The position numbers and the translations under genes are program-made. This document shows, one piece after another, positions 43,401-53,500 of a stretch of 64,000 nucleotides of DNA; the first letter of the stretch is position 1, and each line of letters begins with the position of its first letter. Origin of the DNA: Oscillatoria acuminata PCC 6304 (lineage in GTDB: Bacteria > Cyanobacteriota > Cyanobacteriia > Cyanobacteriales > Laspinemataceae); NCBI RefSeq assembly GCF_000317105.1, contig NC_019693.1, forward strand, positions 6,883,227 to 6,947,226, in the 5' to 3' direction. Below the pieces are notes generated by a model. The model did not search any database, was not told the origin of the DNA, and saw only the letters and a program-made list of their open reading frames with translations.

Positions 43401-46400
43401 TCGCAGTGGTGAACTCGCCTTACGACTGTTAGAGCAATTTGACGACAAAACCATGAAAGCGAAGGTGGGGGATTTAGTTTATGCCCATATCAAACACGCC
43501 AAAATTCCCCTCCAGGATACCATCGCACCCTTAAAAAAAGCCTTTAATTATGGCCTAGAAACCGGGGATATCGAATGGGCCGGCCATGCTGCCCTCCATT
43601 ATTGTAACCATAATTTATTTCGCGGCGAACCCCTGGATGCAGTGGCCGCCGAGTCTGACCATTATATTGCTTGGATGGTCCAACTTAAGCTGGACTTTCA
43701 TGTTCATTATGCCCGAATTTGGCGACAATTCATTCTCAACTTACAAGGAGAATTACCCAATCCCTGCCTCTTGAGTGGAGATAGCTTTGAGGAAGAAACC
43801 CTGCTTCCTACCTTGATTGAATCCAACAATACCATGTCGGTATTTGCGGCCTATCTCGCCAAAACCATTTTATGTTATTTATTTGGGGAATATGAACGGG
43901 CGGTTTATTATGCCGCCTTAGCGGAGAATTATCAACAGGGCGTGGTCGGTTTACTCAGTGTCAATGAACACAATTTTTACCAGTCTTTAGCCTTACTAGC
44001 ACTCTATCCCCAAGGGACAACTGCCCAGAAAATCAGAGGGTTGGCGCGGGTCCAACTGGCCCAGCAAAAAATGAAGCGATGGGCCTTACACGCCCCACAA
44101 AACTATCGACATAAGTATGAGTTAGTTGAGGCGGAAAAAGCCCGGGTTTTAGGGCGAACCGTGGCGGCGATGAATCATTACGATCGCGCCATCAAATCCG
44201 CCCGCAAATATGGTTACATTCATGAAGCTGCGATCGCCTGCGAACGGGCCGGAGAATTTTATCAGCAACTCAACCTCGACAAAATCACCTCCACCTATAT
44301 CACCGAAGCCTATTATGCCTATTTGCGTTGGGGGGCAACTCGCAAAGTCAGTGAACTAGATGCCACCTATTCCAATTCCATCGCCCGGGGGAGTTTGGAG
44401 GGACAAGGGGGAGTCATGAGCACTACCACCACCATTTCTACAACCACAGGCTCTCATGCCGGTTTACTTGATCTCACCGCATTTGTCAAAGCCTCCGCTG
44501 CAATTAATGGGGAAATCGTCCTCGACAATCTGCTCAAAAAGCTGATGAAAATTGTCATGGAAAATGCGGGAGCAGAAACCATTTCCTTGATTTTAGAAAC
44601 CAACAATAAACTCTATATAGAAGCCACCGGAAGCACCCACGAAACAGAGGTGATGATCAGCCAACATATCCCGGTGGAAAATAGCAGTCGCCTGCCGCTT
44701 TCTATCATCAACTATGTCGCCCGGACTCAGGAATCGGTGGTGATTAAAGAGGCGATCGCTGAGGAACGCTTCATCCATGACTCCTATATTATCGACGATC
44801 AACCCCAGTCCATCCTCTGTGCGCCCATCGTTCATCAGAGTAAACTCATCGGCATTCTATACTTAGAAAATAACATCACCACCGGGGCCTTTACTCCGGA
44901 CCGCTTGGAAGTCCTCAAACTCCTCTCCTCCCAAGCCGCAATTTCCATTGAAAATGCCCGCCTCTATACCAACTTACTCACCTCATCGGAAGAGTTAGAA
45001 CGGAAAAATCGGGCCTTACAAGACCTGGATGAACTCAAAGATGAATTTCTCGCCAGTACCTCCCATGAACTCTGCACTCCCCTGAATGGAATTATCGGGA
45101 TTACCGAATCCATGTTAGATGGGGCCACCGGAGAGATGAGCGAATTGCAACGGGCCAATCTCTCCCTGGTCTTCTCTAGTGGTCAAACTCTGGCGCAATT
45201 GGTCCAGGATTTGCTCGACTTTTCTAAGCTCAAGCATAAAAATATCCAACTTGACCTTAAACCCTTGGGAATGCGGGAAATTACCAATGTCGTCCTCACC
45301 ATCTGTCAACCCTTAGTTAGAGGAAAAACCCTGCAACTGGTGAATGCCGTAGGGAAAGATGTTCCCCTGGTGGATGCCGATGAAAACCGCGTCCAGCAGA
45401 TTTTACATAATTTAGTCGGGAATGCTATTAAATATACCGATGCCGGGACCATTGAAGTTTCGGCATCAGTGTTATCGGGACAAGAAGGACTCATGACAGA
45501 AGATGAGGAGGGAGACACAGCGGATGGGGGATGGAGTCGTGTGAGATATCCCCGTTCCATCCTCCAAGGCAAAGTGACTCGTCCGGCAATGACTCTGGAA
45601 ACCGAACATTTATATTTAGCTATTACCGTCTCGGATACGGGGATTGGGATTACCGAAAGTAAGTTAAGTCAGATTTTTGAACTCTTTGAGCAAAGCGATG
45701 GGACCTCACTCCGCGCTTATGGGTCTGTGGGGTTGGGATTGTCGATCGCCAAGCAACTGGTGGAACTCCATGAGGGAAAAATCTGGGTGGAGTCGAATGT
45801 CGGAGAAGGGTCTCGGTTTACCTTTACCCTCCCGATCTCGGCGAACCAGGTTCAGACCCCAGAAATTCCCTCCCGTGAACCCGAGGAACCCGAGGAACCC
45901 GTTGTCACGGAAGAAGAGAACGTCCCAATTTCCGGGGCGATCGCCCCGGTGGAAGGGTGGCGGACCCGGAGTAATGGCGAGTTCCAAATTTTAATCGTGG
46001 ATGATGAACCGATTAATTTACAAGTGCTGGTTAATCATTTATCCCTGGAAAATTATGCGATCGCCACGGCGAGTAATGGACCCGAAGCCTTAGCAGAAAT
46101 GGAAAATGGCTTGCGACCCGATTTGATTTTGCTGGATGTGATGATGCCAAAAATGACCGGCTATGAAGTCTGTCAGCGGATTCGCGAAAAGTTCCCCGCC
46201 AATGAGTTACCTGTGGTGTTGTTAACCGCCCGCAATCAAGCCTCGGACATGATGGAAGCCTTTGGATCCGGGGCCAATGATTATTTAACGAAACCCATCT
46301 CTAAAAATGAGCTGTTGGCGCGGATTAAAATGCACATCCAACTGTCGAAAATCAACCTGGCTTATGCCCGGTTTGTGCCGCGAGAATTTATCCAGTTCCT

Positions 46401-47229
46401 GGGCTATGACACCATTTTGGATGTGCAATTGGGGGATCAGGTTCAGAAAGATATGACCATTCTGTTCTCGGATATTCGCTCCTTTACCACCCTTTCGGAA
46501 CGGATGTCTCCTCGGGAGAATTTTAACTTTATCAACTCTTATTTGAGTCGAGTCGGTCCGGTGATTAGAAATCATCATGGGTTTATTGATAAATATATTG
46601 GGGATGCGGTGATGGCGCTATTTCCTGATACCGCAGAAGATGCCATGCGCGCGGCGATCGAGATGCAAAAACAGGTGATGATTTATAACGTACATCGCCA
46701 AAAAAGTGGCTATATGCCGATCGCCATTGGGATTGGCCTCCATACGGGCAGCTTGATGCTGGGGACCATTGGGGAAGAACAGCGCATGGAAACCACGGTG
46801 ATTTCTGATGCGGTGAATTTAGCCTCCCGCATGGAAGGACTGACAAAATTGTATGGGGCCGCCATTGTCATCAGTGGACAAACTTTGATTCATTTGGATG
46901 ACCCCACAAAGTACAATTATCGATTTTTAGGCAAGGTTCAAGTCAAGGGTAAAAAAGACTCGGTGGCGGTGTTTGAAGTGCTAGATTGCTATCCTCAAAG
47001 TTTGATTGATACAAAGCTCGGCTCTCGGACTAAATTTGAGCGAGGAATTGTTTTATATCAAGGGGAAAAATTTGCGGAAGCTCATCAATTATTTAGAAAG
47101 GTATTAGAAAATAATCCCCAAGACCAAGCGGCGCGGTTCTATGTGGAGCGTTGCGAATATTTCTTGAGACATGGCATCTCGAAAGTCTGGGAGGGGTTAG
47201 ATCCGCTGAATGTCAATGAGAAATTATAA
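40438..47229 (+). CDS. Giant hybrid: Ser/Thr kinase, AAA ATPase, GAF, histidine kinase, receiver, adenylate cyclase
   Basis: 2263 residues from the ATG at 40438. Order: HstK-like Ser/Thr kinase (about 5-270; HRDLHPLNIIIQ and DFS instead of DFG, usual in this family); predicted AAA/STAND ATPase with P-loop CGNSGVGKSALLQ near 342; a long helical region; GAF near 1350-1510; histidine kinase with TSHELCTPLNG (His near 1543; Arg of SHELRTPL is Cys); ATP-binding part (GSVGLGLSIAKQLVELHEG); receiver with Asp in ILLDVMMPKMTG; and a class III cyclase near 2000-2190 (ILFSDIRSFTTLSERM, YIGDAVMALF, TTVISDAVNLASRMEG). It probably senses a ligand, phosphorylates targets and makes cAMP. All domains look intact; it has no adjacent partner. 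Confidence 0.92.
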   Translation: MTISLKGYTIIEKIYEGVNTIVYRAQRELDDQRVILKLLKAEYPTPEELAKLHHEYEITRNLNSSGIIKVYALETFEYNQLALVLEDMGGVSLKHYLTGIRLNLKEFLQVAIQLAEILGEIHNAHIIHRDLHPLNIIIQGKTQQVKITDFSISIVQKAINPGAVEGTLPYMSPEQTGRMNRELDYRSDFYSLGVTFYEMLLGELPFQGTDPMEIVHAHLAKNPRPLTEVKPEIPRAVSNMVMKLLAKNPEDRYQSAYGLKGDLVTCLTQLNETGKITKFALGTADLSGELLVSEKLYGRDRELALLQEAYWRIRRQAPVISAISGPDKTGELPSSSCEIVLICGNSGVGKSALLQAMHQPLLRQTGYFISGKFERYRSNIPYGGLIEAFQQLIRLILSESEDRITAWREQILLQLGQNGQVIIDLIPEVELIIGKQTPVPVLPPSESQNRLSVVFQKFLSVFTTQEHPLVLFLDDLHWADAASMTLLQAIVSASDRQCLLLIGAYPENEIDSPRHPLLQMIRRFQQSGVRITPISLEPLNIDCLNQLIADTLSCPTVRSRPLAELVHHKTHGNPFFVRMLLKSLIQDNLLVCNLSAGRWEWDLPRIEQLSITDNVVDLMVNKIQQLPESTQNALQVAACIGNIFYIDILALVNEKSLSATATDLQEAVQQGLILPVANTYKIPLIFGNEEPVALPVDNLVVAYQFLHDRVAQVAYSLISEERKQQVHLKVGKLLLKHCTAEEREEKLFEIVNHLNIGLSLISSQSERSKIAHLNFLAGQKAKATMAYKNAVKYLSKAVKLLPGDSWISRYEFTLNLYNELIEAEYLGANYERANQLAQDALKNTRTLLEKISIYEKKIQSYVSQNQMDNAINTGAMVLQLLGITLPKQPNQFHRIWGAIRTQWILKNKSIEDLAALPTMSNPEKLAAMRILVAMTPAAYVSSVNMLHLVVYTMIDLCVKHGNSVLSAFAYGFYGVLLYGSWSDIKGGDRSGELALRLLEQFDDKTMKAKVGDLVYAHIKHAKIPLQDTIAPLKKAFNYGLETGDIEWAGHAALHYCNHNLFRGEPLDAVAAESDHYIAWMVQLKLDFHVHYARIWRQFILNLQGELPNPCLLSGDSFEEETLLPTLIESNNTMSVFAAYLAKTILCYLFGEYERAVYYAALAENYQQGVVGLLSVNEHNFYQSLALLALYPQGTTAQKIRGLARVQLAQQKMKRWALHAPQNYRHKYELVEAEKARVLGRTVAAMNHYDRAIKSARKYGYIHEAAIACERAGEFYQQLNLDKITSTYITEAYYAYLRWGATRKVSELDATYSNSIARGSLEGQGGVMSTTTTISTTTGSHAGLLDLTAFVKASAAINGEIVLDNLLKKLMKIVMENAGAETISLILETNNKLYIEATGSTHETEVMISQHIPVENSSRLPLSIINYVARTQESVVIKEAIAEERFIHDSYIIDDQPQSILCAPIVHQSKLIGILYLENNITTGAFTPDRLEVLKLLSSQAAISIENARLYTNLLTSSEELERKNRALQDLDELKDEFLASTSHELCTPLNGIIGITESMLDGATGEMSELQRANLSLVFSSGQTLAQLVQDLLDFSKLKHKNIQLDLKPLGMREITNVVLTICQPLVRGKTLQLVNAVGKDVPLVDADENRVQQILHNLVGNAIKYTDAGTIEVSASVLSGQEGLMTEDEEGDTADGGWSRVRYPRSILQGKVTRPAMTLETEHLYLAITVSDTGIGITESKLSQIFELFEQSDGTSLRAYGSVGLGLSIAKQLVELHEGKIWVESNVGEGSRFTFTLPISANQVQTPEIPSREPEEPEEPVVTEEENVPISGAIAPVEGWRTRSNGEFQILIVDDEPINLQVLVNHLSLENYAIATASNGPEALAEMENGLRPDLILLDVMMPKMTGYEVCQRIREKFPANELPVVLLTARNQASDMMEAFGSGANDYLTKPISKNELLARIKMHIQLSKINLAYARFVPREFIQFLGYDTILDVQLGDQVQKDMTILFSDIRSFTTLSERMSPRENFNFINSYLSRVGPVIRNHHGFIDKYIGDAVMALFPDTAEDAMRAAIEMQKQVMIYNVHRQKSGYMPIAIGIGLHTGSLMLGTIGEEQRMETTVISDAVNLASRMEGLTKLYGAAIVISGQTLIHLDDPTKYNYRFLGKVQVKGKKDSVAVFEVLDCYPQSLIDTKLGSRTKFERGIVLYQGEKFAEAHQLFRKVLENNPQDQAARFYVERCEYFLRHGISKVWEGLDPLNVNEKL

Positions 47230-48131
47230 TCTTGCTTTTTACCGTACCAGCCCGGATTTTTGGGAATGACCTTGTAGAGTGAGCCAGACAGGGGGATGGA
47301 AAAGCTCAATTCCCAGGACGCTGCGCCAGTTTAAGACTGAGCGCCAGGGGACAACAGGGGACAACAAACCGGGTTTCACTGCCCAGATTGACGGCTCATT
47401 GCTCCAAATTGTCTAAAAAAACCCGGTTTCTAACCGTTGCCGGAGGAGTTCGGCCATTTTGGTTTGGGGAGATCTCACCCCACCTACCCCAACGTACAGG
47501 GAGAATATTCCCTTTGAGTTAGCCGATGAGGGGGGTTTATTTTATCTTGTTAGGTTGGGGGAATTTCCATTTTTGGTACAATAAAGGTAGAGGTGAGTAA
47601 GCGTGGTCAATTTGTGGGCGGAGACTGTGCCACATCTCGTCCTGTCCTCAGTTGCTTTTTCGAGGTGCGATCGCCTCAGACGGGATCAGATGGGGGTGAG
47701 AAACCAATGGGTTACCGGCACTGGCGTCAAGGTTATCCCTGGTGGTGGAGGATAGGATCGCGCTCCAGGAGGAGTGTGAACGCAACGGGACAATCCATTG
47801 TCGAAACTGTCACTCTATTCCTCCAATTTTGGATGTAAGCAAGGGCAAAATTAAGGGAGTTGGATTGAGGAGAACTGCAAAGCGCGGCGATCGCACCGAA
47901 AGGTGTAAAAGCCTTCCCTGAATCAAGTGGCTTCTTCCCTTGGATGAAACCTCAAAAAAAATCAGTGAATTTCCCGCGTTTTTTCCTGAATTCGAGTATT
48001 TCTAAGTCCTAACCTGAGGCAGATGAAAAATCCTGACCTTGGGAAAGATAATCAGAAATAGCAACTTAAGTAACCGTAAAAAAGTCGAGGAATAAAAGAG
48101 GGTGTTTAACCTATCCCAGGAGATGATTGAG
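47230..48131. other. 900-base region between the giant kinase and the small secreted protein
   Basis: No convincing gene. It contains a GAAACC palindrome pair at 47362-47434 and a caggaggag-type purine-rich patch near 47770. A short plus-strand frame at 47593-47838 is rich in Arg and Trp and looks like chance. The small secreted-protein promoter must be near 48030-48110. Confidence 0.45.
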
Positions 48132-48377
48132 ATGATGAATACCAAACTGATGAATGCCAAACTGTTGAGTCTATTATTCGCCCTGCCTGTTCTTGTGACC
48201 ACGGGCAGCAATACCTTCGCTAGAGATGGAATGTTAAAGTCTCCTGACCCTGAACTATTTTTAGAGCAGCAACCGAATGCTGTGGTGACTCAGGATGAGC
48301 CTAGGTCGATGGAATTCTTGGTGGCCGCTAGGGGTGAACAACCCGGAAAATGCGAGTTATTAGGGATTTGTAAATAA
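48132..48377 (+). CDS. Small secreted protein (81 aa)
   Basis: From the ATG at 48132, with AGGAG nine bases upstream, the protein has a clear signal peptide: MMNTKLMNAKLLSLLFALPV then LVTTGSNTFA, cleaved probably after TFA (about residue 30). The mature part is about 50 residues, acidic at first (SPDPELFLEQQ) and ending with two cysteines in GKCELLGICK, which could form a disulfide. I do not recognise the family. It precedes the ATPase/STAND pair by about 780 bases, and no link is demonstrated. Confidence 0.6.
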   Translation: MMNTKLMNAKLLSLLFALPVLVTTGSNTFARDGMLKSPDPELFLEQQPNAVVTQDEPRSMEFLVAARGEQPGKCELLGICK

Positions 48378-49154
48378 GCATAGGAGTCACCGCATCACGG
48401 TTGATTCACCCAGGAACAATTTATCGCTTCATGTAGGAAGGTTAGAAATTTGAGCAGGAACCTAGGAAATGGGGATAAACAGGGGCGATCGCATCCTGAA
48501 TAAGTGTTCGCAGGACTAGGACAAAATAGCGGCGGTTTTCCAGGTGCAGAAACTTAGGAAATAGACAGTGAGGGTTGAGTACGCCGTCCGGGGTATAGAT
48601 AAAACAATCTGATCCCGTTTACATGGAATTGAGTGCGATCAAAGCGTCCCGGTCTTTCGGGATCTGAACATTTAAGGGACCTCTATCAAAAGGGTTGCAC
48701 GACTGCTCTTTTGAGGAAACAGAAGGCGAGTTGTGGCGTGGAAGAAAGCCTCTACAGCTTGCATTCCCGGGACAAAGAACTGAACTTGAATACCCGCAAC
48801 GCAGGACTCACCGTGGCTAACAGAGACTTAGCAGAGGGTAAACCCCGCAAGGCGGCGGTTGATGATTATAACCCGTCCCATCGGAAACCGGGGTGTCTGG
48901 TCCAGATTTGTGACGAATGGGTAAAGATTTTATGAGGAAACCCGATAGTCTTGCCGCTGTACCGATACCCTGAGGGGGTTGGTTTCTGCCCCGGAGTACA
49001 GTGAAGTAACTGGGGTAGGGAGGGTCTTCCTTGCCAAAAAACCCTGATGGGAAAAAAAACCATTTGCTGTTAATGTTAGAAGTGTTGACGTATTCGGTTT
49101 TTCTTTCAGGGGATTAGTGGCTTCTACCCAGTTCAAAAACCAAGGGCAAGGGTG
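48378..49154. other. 780-base region before the ATPase/STAND pair
   Basis: One plus-strand frame (48633-48935, 100 codons, MRSKRPGLSGSEHLRDLYQK...) is open, but it lacks a good ribosome site and I recognise no family. The region has inner complementarity (cccggtctttcgggat at 48649-48664) and could instead carry a structured RNA. The last 100 bases must hold the promoter of the following operon. Nothing here is certain. Confidence 0.35.
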
Positions 49155-50534
49155 ATGGAAATTAATTTGAGAAAATTTTATCAAGCGTGTAACCCCAGTA
49201 AGACGTTATCCATTGGAAATCCGGAGGATAGACCGTATTATATTGATTTCTCCGGGGTCCGAGGGGGTAAAATTATTGAGGAGTTGGGCCGAACCATTAC
49301 CCGATTGTCTCCGGATATTCCCACTTGTCAGTTATTTACGGGACATATTGGCTGTGGGAAATCCACGGAGTTGTTGCGGCTAAAGTCTCAATTGGAAGAG
49401 GCAGAATTTCATGTGGTGTATTTTGAGTCCTCTCGGGACTTGGAAATGGCCGATGTGGATATTTCCGATATTTTGCTGGCGATCGCCAGACAGGTGACGG
49501 AAAATCTGGCAGGAAGTGGAATTGCTCTGACTTCTAGCTATTTTACCAAGCTGTTTAAAGAAATTACTGAGGTCTGGCAAGCGCCCATTGATATTGATCC
49601 CACGGCGGATTTAGCCATTTCTATCGCTCAAATTACCAGTCAAGCGAAAGAAAGTCCTAAACTGCGAACGCAGTTACGGCAATATTTAGAACCGCGTACC
49701 AGTGGGATTTTACAATCGATTAATGAGGATATTCTCTCGGTGGCAACTCAGGAGTTGCAACGGCGGGAGAAACGGGGGTTAGTGGTGATTGTGGATAACC
49801 TCGATCGCGTGGATAATAGACCTTTACCTTCCGGGCGATCGCAAACGGAATATTTATTCGTTGATCGCGGTGAACAACTTCGCAAGCTCAAATGTCATTT
49901 AGTTTATACGATTCCCCTCTCTTTAATGTTTTCCCATGAATCCGAAGCGCTCAAAAGCCGACTGGGGGCAGGGGTGGCCCCGAAAGTGCTGCCAATGGTG
50001 CCGGTGCGATCGCGCGATGGGGACGACTTTGAGGAAGGGTTAGAATTACTCCGGCAAATGGTTTTGGCCCGGGCATTTCCGGAACTGACTCCCCCAGAAC
50101 GGCTAAAGGTCATGACCCAAGTCTTTGATAGTGCGGAAACCTTAGACCGCTTGTGCCGGATTAGTGGCGGCCATGTGCGAAATTTATTGGGGTTGATCTA
50201 TCGCTGTTTACAACAAGAAGACCCGCCTTTTGGTCGAGAAACGATTGAAACTGTCATTTCGGAACGGCGGAACGACTTGGTGCTGGCGATCGCCCCGACG
50301 GATTGGGAATTGCTCAATCAAGTGCATGAGACGAAAAATGTTAGAGGTGAGGCCGCCTATCAACATTTATTGCGAAGTATGTTCGTGTTTGAATACCGCG
50401 ATCGCGACGCCGGTCGTTGGTTTGATATCAACCCCATTTTGGCAGAAGCTCAATCCAAAAAGGAAGCCCTCTCTTCGTCTTTTCCTCTGCCTAAAATCCC
50501 GAGTCGAGTACCCAAGACCCACGATGACGGTTGA
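49155..50534 (+). CDS. P-loop ATPase coupled to the STAND-WD40 protein
   Basis: 459 residues from the ATG at 49155. Walker A is TGHIGCGKSTELLRLK (near residue 66-80) and Walker B VVIVDNLDRVDNR (near 216-228). The N-terminus MEINLRKFYQACNPSKTL and the C-terminal winged-helix-like end are not assigned. The protein resembles STAND/AAA ATPases found beside large TPR or WD40 proteins in cyanobacteria. It lies three bases before the STAND-WD40 gene, so both proteins are made together and probably form one signalling or defence unit. Its effector action is unknown. Confidence 0.85.
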   Translation: MEINLRKFYQACNPSKTLSIGNPEDRPYYIDFSGVRGGKIIEELGRTITRLSPDIPTCQLFTGHIGCGKSTELLRLKSQLEEAEFHVVYFESSRDLEMADVDISDILLAIARQVTENLAGSGIALTSSYFTKLFKEITEVWQAPIDIDPTADLAISIAQITSQAKESPKLRTQLRQYLEPRTSGILQSINEDILSVATQELQRREKRGLVVIVDNLDRVDNRPLPSGRSQTEYLFVDRGEQLRKLKCHLVYTIPLSLMFSHESEALKSRLGAGVAPKVLPMVPVRSRDGDDFEEGLELLRQMVLARAFPELTPPERLKVMTQVFDSAETLDRLCRISGGHVRNLLGLIYRCLQQEDPPFGRETIETVISERRNDLVLAIAPTDWELLNQVHETKNVRGEAAYQHLLRSMFVFEYRDRDAGRWFDINPILAEAQSKKEALSSSFPLPKIPSRVPKTHDDG

Positions 50535-50537
50535 ACC

Positions 50538-53500
50538 ATGATGAATCTACAGTATGACGACGCCTCCACCAGGCGCAATGAACAATCTTTAAAGGTTTTA
50601 CACCGGGCCATTTCCTTTTCTCAAGGGCAGTTTTCCTTGATTTTGGCGCGGTGTAATTATGCGAGTTTGCGCGATCGCGTGACTGCAAACTTGCATAATT
50701 CCGTCTCTGTAGAGATTCGCGAACTTCATCTACCGACTTCTGTGCGGACGCTGTACAAAACCATCCAAGATGAAATTGGCACAGAACAACCCCAGGCATT
50801 AATGGTCTTTGGACTCGAATCGGTCAGTCATTTGGATCGCCTATTTATGGCGGCCAATCAGGTTCGGGAAGAGTTTAGAAAGCACTTTCCCTTTCCGATT
50901 GTCTTTTGGGTGGATGACCGGGTTTTAAAAAGCTTTATTCGGGTGGCCCCGGACTTTGAAAGTTGGGCCACCAGTACGGAGTTTTCTCTTTCCACAACGG
51001 CGGCGATCGAGACGATCACCATCAGTGTGGACCGGGTATTCTGCGAGGTGGTGGAACGGGGTTCCCTCAACTTTATTCCCAATTCAGCCATTCTCGGAGA
51101 CCGCAATTGCCTGGAATTGGGATTTGCCAAACAAGAATTAAGCAGTCGCCAGGTGCAGTTGGTTCCAGAACTGGAAGCCAGTTTACACTTTGTGCTGGGT
51201 CGGGATGACTATGCCAGCGATCGCCTGGATTTGGCCTTAAAACGCTATCATCAAAGTCTGGCCTTTTGGCAACAACAAATCCCTGATTCCTTCAGCTACA
51301 ACGGTGAGAAAGATACCTTTGCCCGGGGCGATCGCCAGTCCATGCCCTTTATTCCCATGACTTCTGACCCCTCTCCCCTGATTTGGGAAATGCCACCCTT
51401 GCGCTATTCCTTGCAACAGGGGGTGGTGTTGTTTCATGTCGGACTTTGTTACTGTCGTCAAGCACAACTGGATCAACCCCAGGAACAGCAGCATTTAAAA
51501 GAGGCCCGATATTATTTAGAAGAATGCGTCCGCGTCTTTGAGGAGTCCAGACATCCGGAATTAGTCGCTAAGTTTATTGGACAACTGGGTGAGATTTTGC
51601 AGCGGTTGCAAGCGTGGGATGCATTATCTATTGTTGCCAAAAAGTCGATTACCTTGCATCAGTATGGCAAACCCCAGGAGTTAGCCCGGGATTATGGATT
51701 TTTAGCCGAAGTCGCCTTGCAGCAGTCCCAGTGGGAAAAAGCTCGGCATTTTGCTGAACAAGCCCTAAAGGTCCTCTCCCATGCCCCCAATGTGCTGATT
51801 CCCCGGTCTCATGGGTTATATTTACTGCTGTTGGCCCGGTCTTTGGCTCACTTGGATCAGGGGGAAGAGGCGATTTCTCACTTGCACAACGCTGAACAGC
51901 AGACCGATCCCCAGTATGACCTACAGTTATATCGCCGGATTTTAGATGAGTTGCGATCGCTGTATTTTCAGCAGTCGGAATATCTCAAAGCCTTTGAAAT
52001 CAAGCAAAAACAACGGGCGATTGAGGCTCAGTTTGGCTTGCGGGCCTTTATTGGGGCGGGACGTTTACAAGCGCACCTCCACACTTTGAATCCCTCCTTG
52101 ATGGTGAGTGCTCAACCCACTCCTGTTCCCGTGGAAATTGCCACATCGGGACGGGAAGGGGATGTGAATCGCTTAATCGAACGTTTGGGTCGGAATGACT
52201 ACCGACTCACGGTGATTCATGGCCATTCGGGGGTCGGCAAAAGTTCCCTGGTCCAAGCGGGATTAGTGCCGGTCCTCAAACAAACGGCGATCGCTGCTAG
52301 AAATGCCTTCCCAGTTCTCCTGCAAGTGTACACCGATTGGGTCACGGGCTTGAAGCAAGGCATCGAACGGGGACTAGAAGAGTCTGGATTTGACCGGGAT
52401 GATTCGGGCCGATTAACAGGCAATCGGACCCAACCTCTCGATTTCAATGCTAATCAATTCTCGGAAAAGGTTCAAGAATTACTCGAAGAACTGCATCGCA
52501 ATAACGAGCGCAATTTACTCACAGTCTTAATTTTTGACCAATTTGAGGAATTCTTTTTTGTTGAAACTGACCCAGGTCAGAGACAGGAATTTTATCAATT
52601 TTTAAATGCCTGTGTCAATGTTCCCTTCGTGAAAGTAATCTTTTCTTTACGAGAAGATTACTTACATTATTTGCTAGAATGCGAACGCCTTGGTAATCTG
52701 GAGGTGGTGGATCAAGATATCCTGAATAAAAAGTTCCGCTATTACTTGGGAAATCTGTCCCAGGCGAAAGCGCGTCAGGTGATTGAAAGTTTGACCCAAC
52801 GCGCTCAATTTTATTTAGAACCGGCCTTAATAGAGGAATTGGTTGAGGACCTAGCCGATCGCGTTGGGGAGGTGCGTCCGATTGAGTTACAAGTGGTCGG
52901 TGCTCAACTGCAAGCGGAGAACATCACCACCTTAGAACAATATCGGCAATCCGGGCCGAAAGAAAAGCTGGTGCAGCGCTTCCTAGAAGAGGCGATTTCC
53001 GACTGTGGCCCGGAGAATGAATATACAGCGAGGTTGTTGCTGTATTTCCTCACGGAAGAAAGCGGCATCCGTCCCCTGAAAAAGCAGGCGGAATTATTAG
53101 CAGATTTAACCCCAGAATTAGCGGTTAATCCCGATAATTTAGAAGAAATTTTAAAAATCCTGGAAAAGGCGGGGTTAGTGTTTGTGCTGCCGGAACTTCC
53201 GGAAAGCCGCTATCAGTTGGTTCATGATTATTTAGTAAAATTTATCCGAGAACAGGACCGAATCCAAGCCGGCTTAAAAGGGTTGCGAGAAAAAAATAAA
53301 GAGTTGCAGGCGACGAATTTAAAACTGTATGAAGAAAACCAAGTTCAGGCAGAGTTAACCCAATCCAAGGAGCGAGAAAAGCAAATCCAAACTCGACTCA
53401 ATTATATCCTAGCCTTCGCTGTTGTCCTGTCGGGCTGCGCTGTTGTCGTGTTTGGAATTTTGACCTGGCAAGCCTTTTCTAAAAGCCTCAAAGCTGAGAT

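Noticed and set aside
47593-47838. 81-codon plus-strand frame rich in Arg and Trp
   Set aside because: No start signal or family; consistent with chance in GC-rich intergenic DNA.
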